DNA of 64,000 nt from Pseudoalteromonas shioyasakiensis (GCF_001550135.1 NZ_LRUE01000024.1:453187-517186), one strand, 5' to 3'. Counted from the first letter of the stretch, positions 8,863-17,403 are shown. Notes: generated from the sequence alone by a model not told the origin. Program-made: numbers and translations.

Positions 8863-8928
8863 CCGCAAACATTGAAATCAATTAGCTAATACCTGATACT
8901 GTGTTTATATACAGTGTCGGGTTTGGCT

Positions 8929-11103
8929 ATGAAAACACAACTACCAGCAAAATATTATTTAAGTCACTTCTTTGAGCTTGCTGAATTTATTCAAGCTCAG
9001 TGCAGGCATCTGCTTTTAGAAGAGCAGCAGTTATTTCTTGAAAAGCTCCTTCAGCTTGATGAGCAAAGTTTATGTACTTTGCTGCGTATTTATTCTCGAA
9101 AGCCAAAAATCGTTGCTTTGTCATCATTAAATTATGAAGAGATCCCTAATCTGCACGGTGCTATTTTTAAGCTAAAGCAGCAAGGGCTGGTGGCACATCC
9201 TAGCAGCGATGAATTAGATCTATTGCTTGAGCATTTAACCAAACCAACCCTGTTAACCTTATTAGCAAATGATGAGTTAATGGCGACTTATCCTGATTAC
9301 AAAAAATCAGCCAGTAAACAGCGCTTGACCCAGCTGTGTAAAGAGCATATTGATCGTAACCACAGTGAATTAGAGTCGTTGTTTAGTCAGTTCGTGGTCA
9401 ATAGCCGTAGTCAGTATTATGAATACTTTGAGTTTTTACATAGCGGCCGACTAAGTGGCGGTGATATAAATCATCAAAATCGTTTTGTGATGCGTGATTT
9501 AGGAATTGCAAAAGTACGTGGTGATGTTAATGAGAGCATATCGCGTTTTCAAACACTAGCCGAAGCACAAACGCATTATCAATTAAATAAGCTGCGAATG
9601 CAGTTCAAAGAAAGCGAGTCACACACAGAGTATCAGAACTTAGCCCAAGCACTTTTAGCCATTAGCTCAGAAGATGAATTAGCCCAGAGTATCAAAAACA
9701 AATTACTGATCCGCTTATATAAGCAGCTTAAAGAGCATGACTTAGCATTTGCATTTGAGTTACTTGAGCACTGTGAAGGCAGCAGTGAAGCGCAAGAGCT
9801 GGCAATTCGCCAGCGTTACAAACAAGGTGATAAAAGCTGGGTAGAACAAAAGCTTGAGCAAGTTATTCAAGACCCACTTGATGATGGCATTTTGTATTTT
9901 GCGGAAGACTTTTTACAGCGTAAATATAACAAGCAACATCGCTCACGCTTAACACAAATGCTCATTAATACAGAGCATCAATTGGAGGTTGATGACATTT
10001 ACCGAGGCGATGTTGAGCAAGGAGTGTGCGAGCACTATCAACAGCTTGGCAATACGGTATTTTTTACTGAAAATAATCTTTGGTTGAGTCTTTTTACCTT
10101 AACGTTTTGGCAAGAACTCTTTATAGAGACGCCGCATCCGCCGTGTAATGAATTTGATCTATATCCAAAGGTGTTGCTTGCTGATTGTTTTTACACAGTG
10201 CAACAAACACAAATTGAACAAAAGCTTGCAAAATTCACTAGCAATGAAGCCTTGTATAAATATATCTGCAAAAACGCAGGGCAGTTTTACGAAGCCCCCA
10301 ATAGCGTGTTTATGTGGCACAGCGATATGTTAGAGCCGCTAGAGGTATTAATAAAACACAGCCCGCTGACAAATTTAAAAGCGCATTTACTACAAATGAC
10401 AAAAACCTTTAAGCAGCTTAAAGATGGCTACCCAGATTTGATGGTGCTTAAAGAGGATAAGCTCACCTTTGAAGAAGTGAAAGCCCCTGGCGACAAACTA
10501 AGACGTAACCAACTTGTCAGTATTGAGGTGTTAAAACAACATGGCTTTGCAGTGAATATCGTTGCGGTAAATTGGTTTAATGATCCGAATCGAATTTACA
10601 GTGTGGTGGATATAGAAACCACAGGTGGTGTTCAAGGTAATAATAAAATTACCGAAATAGCGGTTGTGCAGTTACAAGCGGGCGAAGTAATCAACCAATG
10701 GGCGAGTTTAATCAATCCTGAGCGCAGTATTCCTGCCTTTATTACCAAGTTAACGGGGATAAACGCCGCTATGGTACGTGATGCGCCACGCTTTGCAGAG
10801 GTTGCGGATACCCTGCGCTCACTATTAAAAGGCAGTGTATTTGTTGCCCATAATGTAAATTTTGATTACGGCTTTATTCGCAAAGAATACAGTGCAATCG
10901 GGCAAGGCTTTAAAATGCCAAAGTTATGTACCGTAGTTGAATCACGAAAAGCATTTCCAAAGCTTAAGTCATATTCGCTCGGTAACTTAGCGGCACATTT
11001 TGAATTGAATTTAACGAATCATCATAGAGCGTTAGCTGATGCAACTGCCACAGCAGAACTGTTAAATCTGATTCAACAAACACAGTCAAAAAAGGCGAGT
11101 TAA
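8929..11103 (+). CDS. FAN1-like VRR-NUC nuclease fused to DEDDh exonuclease
   Basis: A long, helical N-terminal region (about residues 1-480) resembles bacterial FAN1-type proteins. It leads into a VRR-NUC nuclease domain with Y-P-D-L-M near residue 500, F-E-E-V-K-A-P-G-D near 515-523 and a following Q, a typical PD-(D/E)XK site. From about residue 560 a DnaQ-like DEDDh exonuclease domain follows: D-I-E-T-T-G, A-H-N-V-N-F-D and H-H-R-A-L-A-D-A, all active-site motifs intact. FAN1 enzymes process branched or cross-linked DNA, so the fusion probably couples structure-specific cutting to 3'-5' resection. ATG at 8929 is used; an in-frame GTG at 8914 is possible, and neither has a good ribosome-binding site. 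Confidence 0.82.
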   Translation: MKTQLPAKYYLSHFFELAEFIQAQCRHLLLEEQQLFLEKLLQLDEQSLCTLLRIYSRKPKIVALSSLNYEEIPNLHGAIFKLKQQGLVAHPSSDELDLLLEHLTKPTLLTLLANDELMATYPDYKKSASKQRLTQLCKEHIDRNHSELESLFSQFVVNSRSQYYEYFEFLHSGRLSGGDINHQNRFVMRDLGIAKVRGDVNESISRFQTLAEAQTHYQLNKLRMQFKESESHTEYQNLAQALLAISSEDELAQSIKNKLLIRLYKQLKEHDLAFAFELLEHCEGSSEAQELAIRQRYKQGDKSWVEQKLEQVIQDPLDDGILYFAEDFLQRKYNKQHRSRLTQMLINTEHQLEVDDIYRGDVEQGVCEHYQQLGNTVFFTENNLWLSLFTLTFWQELFIETPHPPCNEFDLYPKVLLADCFYTVQQTQIEQKLAKFTSNEALYKYICKNAGQFYEAPNSVFMWHSDMLEPLEVLIKHSPLTNLKAHLLQMTKTFKQLKDGYPDLMVLKEDKLTFEEVKAPGDKLRRNQLVSIEVLKQHGFAVNIVAVNWFNDPNRIYSVVDIETTGGVQGNNKITEIAVVQLQAGEVINQWASLINPERSIPAFITKLTGINAAMVRDAPRFAEVADTLRSLLKGSVFVAHNVNFDYGFIRKEYSAIGQGFKMPKLCTVVESRKAFPKLKSYSLGNLAAHFELNLTNHHRALADATATAELLNLIQQTQSKKAS

Positions 11104-11114
11104 ACTCGCCTTTT
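11090..11114. terminator. Bidirectional terminator between nuclease gene and queC
   Basis: AAAAGGCGAGT and ACTCGCCTTTT form a perfect 11-bp stem whose 3-nt loop is the TAA stop codon of the nuclease gene. The A and T tracts on each side suit both converging genes. Confidence 0.85.
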
Positions 11115-11143
11115 AAACTTAACCTGCCCCATTCTAAATAAGG

Positions 11144-11800
11144 TTATTCGTATTCGATAGGGTCAGTAACGTTATTTAAAGCAAAGGCTTCTAAGCGCTC
11201 TTGGCAGGCGCCACATTTACCACAGGCTTTATCGCGGCCGTTATAACAGGTCCACGTTTGGCTGTAATCAAGACCCATTTTTAAACCGTCTGTCAAAATG
11301 TCGATTTTGGTATTGTTTAAGTACGGGCTGAAAATTTCAACAGCGTCGTAATTGGCAATACGGCAAACATCATCCATTTTTTGTACGAATTCAGGACGGC
11401 AGTCCGGGTAAATTGCATGATCGCCTGAATGGGCACCGTAATAAACTTTACTAGCTTTTAAAGACACCGCATAACCCACAGCAAGTGATAATAAAATCAT
11501 GTTGCGGTTAGGCACAATAGTGCTCTTCATGCTTTCTTCTTCGTAGTGACCTTCTGGTACTTCGATATCATCAGTTAGTGATGAGCCACCAATCAACTGG
11601 TTGATCGCTGAAATATCAACAATCTTATGAGAAACACCTAACTTTTCACATACTTGAGCAGCTACTTTAAGCTCTTTAACATGACGCTGGCCGTAGTCGA
11701 AAGACAGGGCATATACTTCGTGGCCTTGTTGCAGGGCTTTATTTAATACGGTAAATGAGTCCATACCGCCGGAATAAATCACAACTACTTTTTGCGTCAT
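11144..11800 (-). CDS. queC: 7-cyano-7-deazaguanine synthase
   Basis: This 218-aa enzyme converts 7-carboxy-7-deazaguanine to preQ0 in queuosine biosynthesis, using ATP and ammonia. The PP-loop Y-S-G-G-M-D-S-F lies at residues 9-16 and a C-terminal zinc cluster C-G-K-C-G-A-C is intact. Length matches the family. It is divergent from queE, which makes its substrate; queF, the next pathway step, lies about 30 kb away in this window. Confidence 0.95.
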   Translation of the reverse strand: MTQKVVVIYSGGMDSFTVLNKALQQGHEVYALSFDYGQRHVKELKVAAQVCEKLGVSHKIVDISAINQLIGGSSLTDDIEVPEGHYEEESMKSTIVPNRNMILLSLAVGYAVSLKASKVYYGAHSGDHAIYPDCRPEFVQKMDDVCRIANYDAVEIFSPYLNNTKIDILTDGLKMGLDYSQTWTCYNGRDKACGKCGACQERLEAFALNNVTDPIEYE

Positions 11801-11946
11801 ATCTGTTTTGCTCTTACTTTTGATAGAGGTTTACTTCAGGGCGCGATATACTACACGGCTCGGGCCTAAATAACAATTTTTGCGCGTGTTTTTGGTTTTT
11901 TTGATGGTATGTATTTTATACCGTTGCGTCGTAAGTGAGATGTCTT

Positions 11947-12612
11947 TTGTACAAAATTAACGAAGTGTTTGAAACAATTCAAGGTGAAGCGAGTTTTACG
12001 GGTACACCTTCAATCTTTTTACGTTTACAAGGCTGCCCTGTGGGTTGTGCTTGGTGTGATACAAAACAAACATGGGACGTTGATAATGTATATAAAGTGT
12101 CACTTGATGACACCGTTGAGAAAAAAGCAGACTCAGATCATTGGGCAGAAGCAACAGCGGAGCAAGTGTTAGCGCTATTTAAAGACCGTGGCTACAACGC
12201 AAAGCATGTGGTGATCACTGGTGGTGAGCCTTGCATGTACGACCTAAATCCAGTGTGTGAATTATTACACGCAAATGGCTATTCGACTCAAATTGAAACC
12301 AGCGGTACATTTGAAATTTTAGTCCCTGAGCAGACATGGGTGACTGTATCACCAAAAATTAATATGCGTGGTGGCTATAAAGTATTACGCAGTGCAATGC
12401 AGCGTGCTGATGAGATTAAACACCCAGTGGCAATGCAAAAGCATGTGGAAGAGCTCGAAGATTTATTCTTAAAAACAGGTGTGAATCCGCGTTTAGTGTA
12501 TCTACAACCAATTAGCCAAAAAACCTCAGCAACCAAACTTGCCATTGAAACCTGTATTGCAAAGAACTGGCGTTTATCGGTTCAAGTACATAAGTATTTA
12601 GGAATTAGCTAG
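11947..12612 (+). CDS. queE: 7-carboxy-7-deazaguanine synthase
   Basis: A radical SAM enzyme that contracts the ring of carboxytetrahydropterin to carboxydeazaguanine. The cluster motif C-P-V-G-C-A-W-C gives C30, C34 and C37 (CX3CX2C), after the family opening Y-K-I-N-E-V-F-E-T-I-Q-G-E. The TTG at 11947 is preferred because the protein then starts exactly as family members do and GTGAGA lies just upstream; GTG at 11935 would add four residues. A 7-bp repeat array begins 6 bp after the stop. Confidence 0.92.
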   Translation: MYKINEVFETIQGEASFTGTPSIFLRLQGCPVGCAWCDTKQTWDVDNVYKVSLDDTVEKKADSDHWAEATAEQVLALFKDRGYNAKHVVITGGEPCMYDLNPVCELLHANGYSTQIETSGTFEILVPEQTWVTVSPKINMRGGYKVLRSAMQRADEIKHPVAMQKHVEELEDLFLKTGVNPRLVYLQPISQKTSATKLAIETCIAKNWRLSVQVHKYLGIS

Positions 12613-12617
12613 GGTTT

Positions 12618-12645
12618 AGCCGTCAGCTGTCAGCCGTCAGCCGTC
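12618..12645. repeat. Four tandem heptamers, AGCYGTC
   Basis: AGCCGTC, AGCTGTC, AGCCGTC, AGCCGTC in direct succession, beginning 6 bp after the queE stop. The 7-bp period matches the other arrays in this window. Confidence 0.85.
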
Positions 12646-12691
12646 TGATCTGACCCCGATAAAGTAGACACGGGGTTTAATATTTCTAGTT

Positions 12692-12755
12692 AAAAACAAA
12701 AAAGCGTTGCACTATGGCAACGCTTTTTTGCTATGTTCCTCGTAACTCGTAACTC
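12692..12755. repeat. Left copy of a duplicated terminator-heptamer module
   Basis: This segment is almost identical to 13211-13274. Each copy has a TAAAAACA-type lead, the GCGTTGC/GCAACGC hairpin, the spacer CTATGTTC and GTAACTC heptamers. The left copy has two heptamers (12742-12755). Confidence 0.85.
12698..12729. terminator. Bidirectional terminator, left module copy
   Basis: AAAAAAGCGTTGC, a 6-nt loop (ACTATG), then GCAACGCTTTTTT. It can end transcripts from queE and from the 93-aa gene on the other strand. Confidence 0.85.
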
Positions 12756-12759
12756 CACC

Positions 12760-13041
12760 CTAACCAACAAAGAAAGTTGATCCAGTACAAGAAAAAATTC
12801 CAAGAAAAAATAATACTAATCTCAATATTTTGTTTTCAGGCACAGAAGGGATCTCCTGACCTGTGTGAGGGGCATATATGCTTTTATTAAGAATAAAAGC
12901 ATATATATATCTATAAAAGTATATAAAGAAGCCTAGGCATATTAACAATTTTTCAATTGGCTCGAAACCGATAACAAAGATCACTCCTAATGAGAACCAA
13001 ATAACACCCAATAAAATAACTAACTTTTCTTTTAATAGCAT
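12760..13041 (-). CDS. Hypothetical small membrane protein
   Basis: A 93-aa protein with about three hydrophobic segments (residues 5-25, 30-52 and 72-90). It is noticeably AT-rich and bracketed by two copies of a terminator-heptamer module, suggesting later acquisition or rearrangement. A GAGAG sequence 9 bp before the ATG is a usable ribosome-binding site. No family is recognised; the hydrophobic, uninterrupted frame and spacing argue for a real gene, but not strongly. Confidence 0.5.
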   Translation of the reverse strand: MLLKEKLVILLGVIWFSLGVIFVIGFEPIEKLLICLGFFIYFYRYIYAFILNKSIYAPHTGQEIPSVPENKILRLVLFFLGIFSCTGSTFFVG

Positions 13042-13210
13042 AGTTAAGGCTCTCTTTTTTCGGTAGCCCTATACTTTTTGGCTCTTGAAAGCACTGCATA
13101 AAGCGTTCTAGTTAGGTAACTTGTAGTGAACAATATAATTGTTTTAAACCTAAATTTATTCCTATTTTATCTGCTATTTATATAAGTATGTCAATTGAGT
13201 CAGTGGCCTT

Positions 13211-13274
13211 AAAAACAAAAAAAGCGTTGCACCATGGCAACGCTTTTTTACTATGTTCTCGTAACTCGTAACTC
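13211..13274. repeat. Right copy of the duplicated terminator-heptamer module
   Basis: A near-exact repeat of 12692-12755, differing at a few positions such as ACCATG for ACTATG in the loop. The heptamer tail is expanded here. Confidence 0.85.
13217..13249. terminator. Terminator after bcp, right module copy
   Basis: AAAAAAAGCGTTGC, loop ACCATG, GCAACGCTTTTTT. It is placed to end the leftward gcvR-bcp transcript after the heptamer array. Confidence 0.85.
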
Positions 13275-13329
13275 GTAACTCGTAACTCGTAACTCGTAAC
13301 TCGTAACTCGTAACTCGTAACTCGTAACT
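13258..13329. repeat. Tandem heptamer array, about ten GTAACTC units
   Basis: Nine full GTAACTC units from 13261 and a final GTAACT, ending 1 bp before the bcp stop codon. No variant units are seen, which suggests recent expansion by slippage. Confidence 0.9.
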
Positions 13330-13330
13330 A

Positions 13331-13810
13331 TCAATTCTGCGCTAAATAGTCCAACACCACCTGATGATGGTCTTTAGTTTTGAACTTATCAAACACATGT
13401 TTGATTTTACCGTCTTGGCCTACAAGGAAGCTAATACGATGAATTCCTTCGTATTCTTTACCCATAAACTTCTTATAGCCCCAAATACCAAAGGCATCAG
13501 CAATCGCGTGATCTTCGTCGGCTAGTAAATCAAAGTTAAGCTCTTTTTTGGTTTCAAAATTCTTTAAACGCTTGATTGGATCTGGGCTGATACCCACAAC
13601 ACGCGTATTTAATTTAGCAAGCTCAGCTTTTTCATCACGTAAGTTCTCTGCTTGTACAGTACAACCTGGTGTTGACGCTTTAGGGTAGAAATAAACCAGT
13701 ACTTGCTGCTCTTTTAAAAGATCAGCTAGCGCGATAGTTTCGTCATTCTGATTTTGTAAGCTAAAAGCAGGGGCTGTATCGCCTGCTTGTAATGGATTAA
13801 TTGTTTTCAT
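13331..13810 (-). CDS. bcp: Thioredoxin-dependent thiol peroxidase (Bcp/PrxQ)
   Basis: A 159-aa peroxiredoxin of the Bcp/PrxQ family that reduces hydroperoxides. The peroxidatic cysteine is C50 in A-S-T-P-G-C-T-V-Q-A-E. In E. coli Bcp a resolving Cys lies five residues later, but here that place is Glu, so this member must work as a 1-Cys type or use another thiol. Downstream gene of the gcvR-bcp pair (10-bp gap), the same order as in E. coli. Confidence 0.93.
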   Translation of the reverse strand: MKTINPLQAGDTAPAFSLQNQNDETIALADLLKEQQVLVYFYPKASTPGCTVQAENLRDEKAELAKLNTRVVGISPDPIKRLKNFETKKELNFDLLADEDHAIADAFGIWGYKKFMGKEYEGIHRISFLVGQDGKIKHVFDKFKTKDHHQVVLDYLAQN

Positions 13811-13820
13811 GCTTTGCTCC

Positions 13821-14354
13821 TTAGCGAATGCGTCTGAAAATATAATCTACGTTCAAACTACGAGAAAGATCTTCAAAGCTCACTTTAAAGTTATCAATAT
13901 CGACTTCAACAGGAATATTAAACTCGAGTTCGCAGCGCATTTTAAGCTCGTCATCTTCATCATAAGTGTCTGACTTGAGAGAACAAATGCTGATGTTGTT
14001 ATCAGCAAAAAAGCGCGTAACTTTACTTAATGTTCCTGGTGTATCAATACCTGTGTATTCGAGGGTGTAACCGGCACAAAATTCACATGCAACATGGCTT
14101 GCGGTGCGTTTCATCATGGTTAAAAGACCAAGTTCCATACCTTTAGTTGGCAATGTATGTTCAATACGGCTAATTGCCGACATATCACCTGCTAATAGCA
14201 TGATAAAGGTAAATTCGTTGCCCAAAATAGCAATGCGACTGTCAATTATATTGCAATGGCAATCACTCACTAACTGAGTTAATTCGCTAACGATACCGGG
14301 TCTATCTTCGCCAATCGCAGTGAGCACTATCTGATGATTTGTAAAAGCAGTCAT
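13821..14354 (-). CDS. gcvR: Glycine cleavage system transcriptional repressor
   Basis: This 177-aa protein has two ACT domains: the first from about residue 9 (V-L-T-A-I-G-E-D-R-P-G-I-V-S) and the second from about 95 (G-I-D-T-P-G-T-L-S-K-V-T). GcvR binds glycine and restrains the activator GcvA. It has no DNA-binding domain, consistent with the family. Adjacent to bcp as in other gammaproteobacteria. Confidence 0.9.
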   Translation of the reverse strand: MTAFTNHQIVLTAIGEDRPGIVSELTQLVSDCHCNIIDSRIAILGNEFTFIMLLAGDMSAISRIEHTLPTKGMELGLLTMMKRTASHVACEFCAGYTLEYTGIDTPGTLSKVTRFFADNNISICSLKSDTYDEDDELKMRCELEFNIPVEVDIDNFKVSFEDLSRSLNVDYIFRRIR

Positions 14355-14722
14355 GGAATTTTAAATACCTAGTAAATAACAATACCAATGGATATAAGCT
14401 TAAATAAGCTTTGATTTCACGTGAGTTTAATACCGCACGGCGGCGAAGTTTAACATAATTTGCTCCGTTAACGATAGCGGCGATTAATTAAGCCGTGAAT
14501 AAAGTGCGCTCTTTCTTGTTTTTAGGGGCATCAGAAAGTACCATAGTTAAAATTTTGCAAGGCGATAAGCAATCAAATACGTTACGCTAGCCCAATCTAT
14601 TCGGGTTTTTTGCATAAAAACAATAAATGTAAAGTTAAAAGTGATTTTACAGTGAACCAAATCGGCATTACCCACTCATATATTTGTTCAAAAAATTAAG
14701 GGTTTGCTAAGGAGAAATATCT
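14355..14722. other. Intergenic region gcvR-bamC
   Basis: This divergent region of 368 bp contains an isolated ATACCAAT element end at 14382-14389, a small palindrome (AAGCTTAAATAAGCTT) just after it, and AT-rich sequence suitable for promoters. No RNA gene or ORF is convincing. dapA, which precedes bamC in many gammaproteobacteria, is not here. Confidence 0.5.
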
Positions 14723-15784
14723 GTGCAGTATTGGATCTCAAAGGCGCTTGCTGTAAGCGTAATGGTAAGTTTAACAGGGTGCGGTGTATTCACCGATGAA
14801 GCGCACCACAAACGCAATTATCGTGCTAACGAAGCGGTGAAAGCTCCAGCAGGATTAGCGCAACCAGCTCAAGATCCAACTTATAAAATGGATGTTGCGC
14901 AATACGACAACAATCCTGAAGCTAAAAACTACCGTCCGCCAGCGCAAGTAATTACCATTGCTCAAGGTACTTGGGTTGAAGAAGGTGACACAGAAGCACG
15001 TGTTTATTTTGATAAAAACGATGGTATCGAAGATTTAGATGTATTTATCTGGGATTCTATCAAAGCTGTTTTAGCAGAAAAAAATACCGCCGCTTTAAAA
15101 GAAGACAAAGCCTCTAATTCAATTGAAACAGGTTGGTATGCCATTATTAAACCTGAAGAAGGTTGGTTCTGGGAAACTGAAACTGAAGTATCACAGCAGC
15201 GCTTTATCTTCACAATTGAAGAAAAGTCGCATCAGCGTACAGCTTCGTTAACCTCTAAGCTTGCTGATTATAAAAGTGACTCAGTACCGTTAACACCATT
15301 ACTACAACAACAGCTTGAAGTTCGTGCATTAAACCAAGTGATTGCAGAGTTTGATTATCGTTACCGTCAACTTGAAGTTGATATGCGTAAACAACAAGGC
15401 ATTATTTCATTAGAAATGGGCTTTGATAACAAAGGTAATGCGGCACTGGTTACAGAGCAAGATTACAACATGGTGTTTGATCGTTTCTCTGGTTTCTTAG
15501 AACGCTTATCTTTCACCATCGTAGAGATTGACCAAGAGCGTGGTTTGATCACGGCTGATTACAAAAAGCCTGAGTCAAGCGTATGGGATTCAATTTGGGG
15601 CGAAGAATTATCTGAACTTCCAATTGAAGATGGCCAATACCAAATTCTTGTTAGCCGCACCAATGATGGCGGCACAAGTTTAACTTGGATGGACTCTGAA
15701 GGTTCGACATTAGAGCCTGGTACAATGAATGACCTCCAGCAAGCATTAGAAAATGCACTGCGTCAGCGCGGTATCAATATTTAA
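14723..15784 (+). CDS. bamC: Outer membrane protein assembly factor BamC
   Basis: A 353-aa lipoprotein of the BAM complex that helps insert beta-barrel proteins. The signal sequence ends in the lipobox V-S-L-T-G-C, giving acylated C20. A flexible N-terminal tail (about 21-75) precedes two helix-grip domains, as in E. coli BamC. GTG start with AAGGAG eight bases upstream. A strong terminator follows at once, so it is probably transcribed alone. Confidence 0.9.
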   Translation: MQYWISKALAVSVMVSLTGCGVFTDEAHHKRNYRANEAVKAPAGLAQPAQDPTYKMDVAQYDNNPEAKNYRPPAQVITIAQGTWVEEGDTEARVYFDKNDGIEDLDVFIWDSIKAVLAEKNTAALKEDKASNSIETGWYAIIKPEEGWFWETETEVSQQRFIFTIEEKSHQRTASLTSKLADYKSDSVPLTPLLQQQLEVRALNQVIAEFDYRYRQLEVDMRKQQGIISLEMGFDNKGNAALVTEQDYNMVFDRFSGFLERLSFTIVEIDQERGLITADYKKPESSVWDSIWGEELSELPIEDGQYQILVSRTNDGGTSLTWMDSEGSTLEPGTMNDLQQALENALRQRGINI

Positions 15785-15800
15785 TAATTAAAAAAGTCAA

Positions 15801-15841
15801 AACCACCACAAAAAGAGCTTAGCCGCTCTTTTTGTGGTTTT
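15801..15841 (+). terminator. Terminator after bamC
   Basis: CCACAAAAAGAGC (15806-15818) pairs perfectly with GCTCTTTTTGTGG (15825-15837) across a 6-nt loop, followed by T residues. It rules out the earlier in-frame ATG at 15832 as the start of the next gene. Confidence 0.88.
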
Positions 15842-15855
15842 TACAGGTTGAAAAT

Positions 15856-17223
15856 ATGTCTAACTTAAACACAGCAAATCGCAGTGACTTGCGAACCTTG
15901 TTTACCTTTTTCGTTCCTTCACTTATAGGTGTCTTCTTGTTTATGACGCCGGTACCCATAGGTGAAGCAATGACCATTCCGATTGCTGTTATGGCAAAAG
16001 CAGTGCAAGAGTGGATTGGCCCATTTGCACTGGGTTTAATTACCAGCATTGTTTGTATCACCGGTATTTTATCTTTAGTGATAAAGTTGTTTAAACCGCA
16101 GCTATTACTTAAGTTCTTTATAATTAAACATTTATTTGATGTTAGCTGGCTTTGGCTGAGTGTTCGATTACTGGGTATGGTTTTTATCGTTCTGACCTAC
16201 ACCAAACAAGGGCCAGAAATGATTATTTCCGGTAATACCGGTGCTCTTGTGTTAAACGACTTGTTGCCAGTATTGTTTTCTGTGTTTGTTTTAGCGGGCT
16301 TACTATTACCGTTATTACTAAATTTTGGCTTGTTAGAGCTAGTCGGTACCTTATTAACTAAAGTTATGCGCCCACTTTTTGGTGTGCCAGGCCGAAGTGC
16401 GGTTAACTGTGTGGCATCATGGTTAGGCGATGGCAGTGTGGGTATTTTGATGACCGCTCGTCAGTATGAAGATAAACATTATACGCAGCGCGAAGCGGCT
16501 ATTATTGGTACCACTTTCTCTGCTGTATCAATCACTTTTTGTTTAGTTGTTATAGGCCAAGTAAAGCTTGAGCACCTTTTCGCACCTTTCTATTTAACTG
16601 TGTGTTTAGCGGGTTTAGCAGCCGCATTAATTGTGCCTCGTTTACCACCGCTACGCTTTAAAAAAGACCTCTATGTAGATGGAACAGAGCCTGATAAAGA
16701 CGCAGAATCAGTGCCTGAAGGTAAAACATTAGTTTCTCATTCACTTGATGTGGCGCTTGCTAAAGCGCGCACTGCGCCGGGTTTTGCTGGTACAGTAAAA
16801 GAAGGCTTACATAACGCATTTGATATGGTATTTGCAGTATTACCTGTGGTTATGGCTGTAGGCACATTTGCCTTGATTATTGCTGAATATACGCCAATTT
16901 TTGAATATATGGGCAAACCGTTTGTACCATTCTTAGAGCTATTGCAAGTCCCAGAAGCTGAAGCTGCCGCACAAACAATTATGGTTGGCTTTGCTGATAT
17001 GTTTATTCCGTCGATTCTTGCCGCTGGCAGTATCGAAAGTGATGTAACACGCTTTATCGTTGCTGCAATGAGTGTGACGCAATTGATTTATATGTCGGAA
17101 GTAGGTGCACTGCTTTTAGGTAGCAAAATCCCGGTTAATATTATTGAATTGTTCTTTATCTTTATTTTAAGAACCTTAGTGACATTACCGGTGATTGTCT
17201 TAATGGCACATTGGTTAGTGTAA
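15856..17223 (+). CDS. YjiH family membrane protein (nucleoside-recognition/Gate domain)
   Basis: A 455-aa polytopic membrane protein with about ten helices. Two Gate-type repeats are visible: one around residues 150-230 with P-G-R-S-A-V-N-C-V-A-S-W-L-G-D-G-S-V-G, and one near 390-440 with G-F-A-D-M-F-I-P-S-I-L-A. This matches the YjiH group of the nucleoside-recognition superfamily, related in fold to nucleoside transporters. The substrate is unknown. The ATG at 15856 is used because the upstream terminator hairpin covers the alternative start. Confidence 0.82.
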   Translation: MSNLNTANRSDLRTLFTFFVPSLIGVFLFMTPVPIGEAMTIPIAVMAKAVQEWIGPFALGLITSIVCITGILSLVIKLFKPQLLLKFFIIKHLFDVSWLWLSVRLLGMVFIVLTYTKQGPEMIISGNTGALVLNDLLPVLFSVFVLAGLLLPLLLNFGLLELVGTLLTKVMRPLFGVPGRSAVNCVASWLGDGSVGILMTARQYEDKHYTQREAAIIGTTFSAVSITFCLVVIGQVKLEHLFAPFYLTVCLAGLAAALIVPRLPPLRFKKDLYVDGTEPDKDAESVPEGKTLVSHSLDVALAKARTAPGFAGTVKEGLHNAFDMVFAVLPVVMAVGTFALIIAEYTPIFEYMGKPFVPFLELLQVPEAEAAAQTIMVGFADMFIPSILAAGSIESDVTRFIVAAMSVTQLIYMSEVGALLLGSKIPVNIIELFFIFILRTLVTLPVIVLMAHWLV

Positions 17224-17248
17224 ACTAAGCTGAAGTCTAAAATAGATA

Positions 17249-17278
17249 AGCCCTGATTATTCATCAGGGCTTTTTTTA
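17249..17278. terminator. Terminator shared by yjiH-like gene and DUF2897 gene end
   Basis: AGCCCTGA (17249-17256) pairs with TCAGGGCT (17264-17271), followed by seven T. The right arm and T-run also encode the last residues (K-K-S-P-D-E) of the converging small gene. Confidence 0.85.
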
Positions 17279-17403
17279 TCTTCATTATCATCGCTTTTAG
17301 GCACTTTGAAGTCCATTTTTGCTGCATGTTTTAGCAACATAAGGTTACCAATTACTACACCAAATACGGCAACAACAATGGCTATAATTTGCCAAGTTTC
17401 CAT
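17257..17403 (-). CDS. Small membrane protein, DUF2897-like
   Basis: A 48-aa protein starting M-E-T-W-Q-I-I-A-I-V, with a single membrane helix at about residues 4-24 and a charged tail (K-S-D-D-N-E-D-K-K). This pattern fits DUF2897, a family of small unknown proteins. The ATG at 17403 with AGGAT upstream is chosen over an earlier start. The final codons overlap the terminator of the opposing gene. Confidence 0.65.
   Translation of the reverse strand: METWQIIAIVVAVFGVVIGNLMLLKHAAKMDFKVPKSDDNEDKKSPDE

Noticed and set aside
11801..11946. preQ1 riboswitch between queC and queE
   Set aside because: I looked for the short pseudoknot pattern with an A-rich tail and did not find it on either strand.
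13258..13329. CRISPR array
   Set aside because: The repeats are directly adjacent 7-bp units without spacers, and no cas genes are present.
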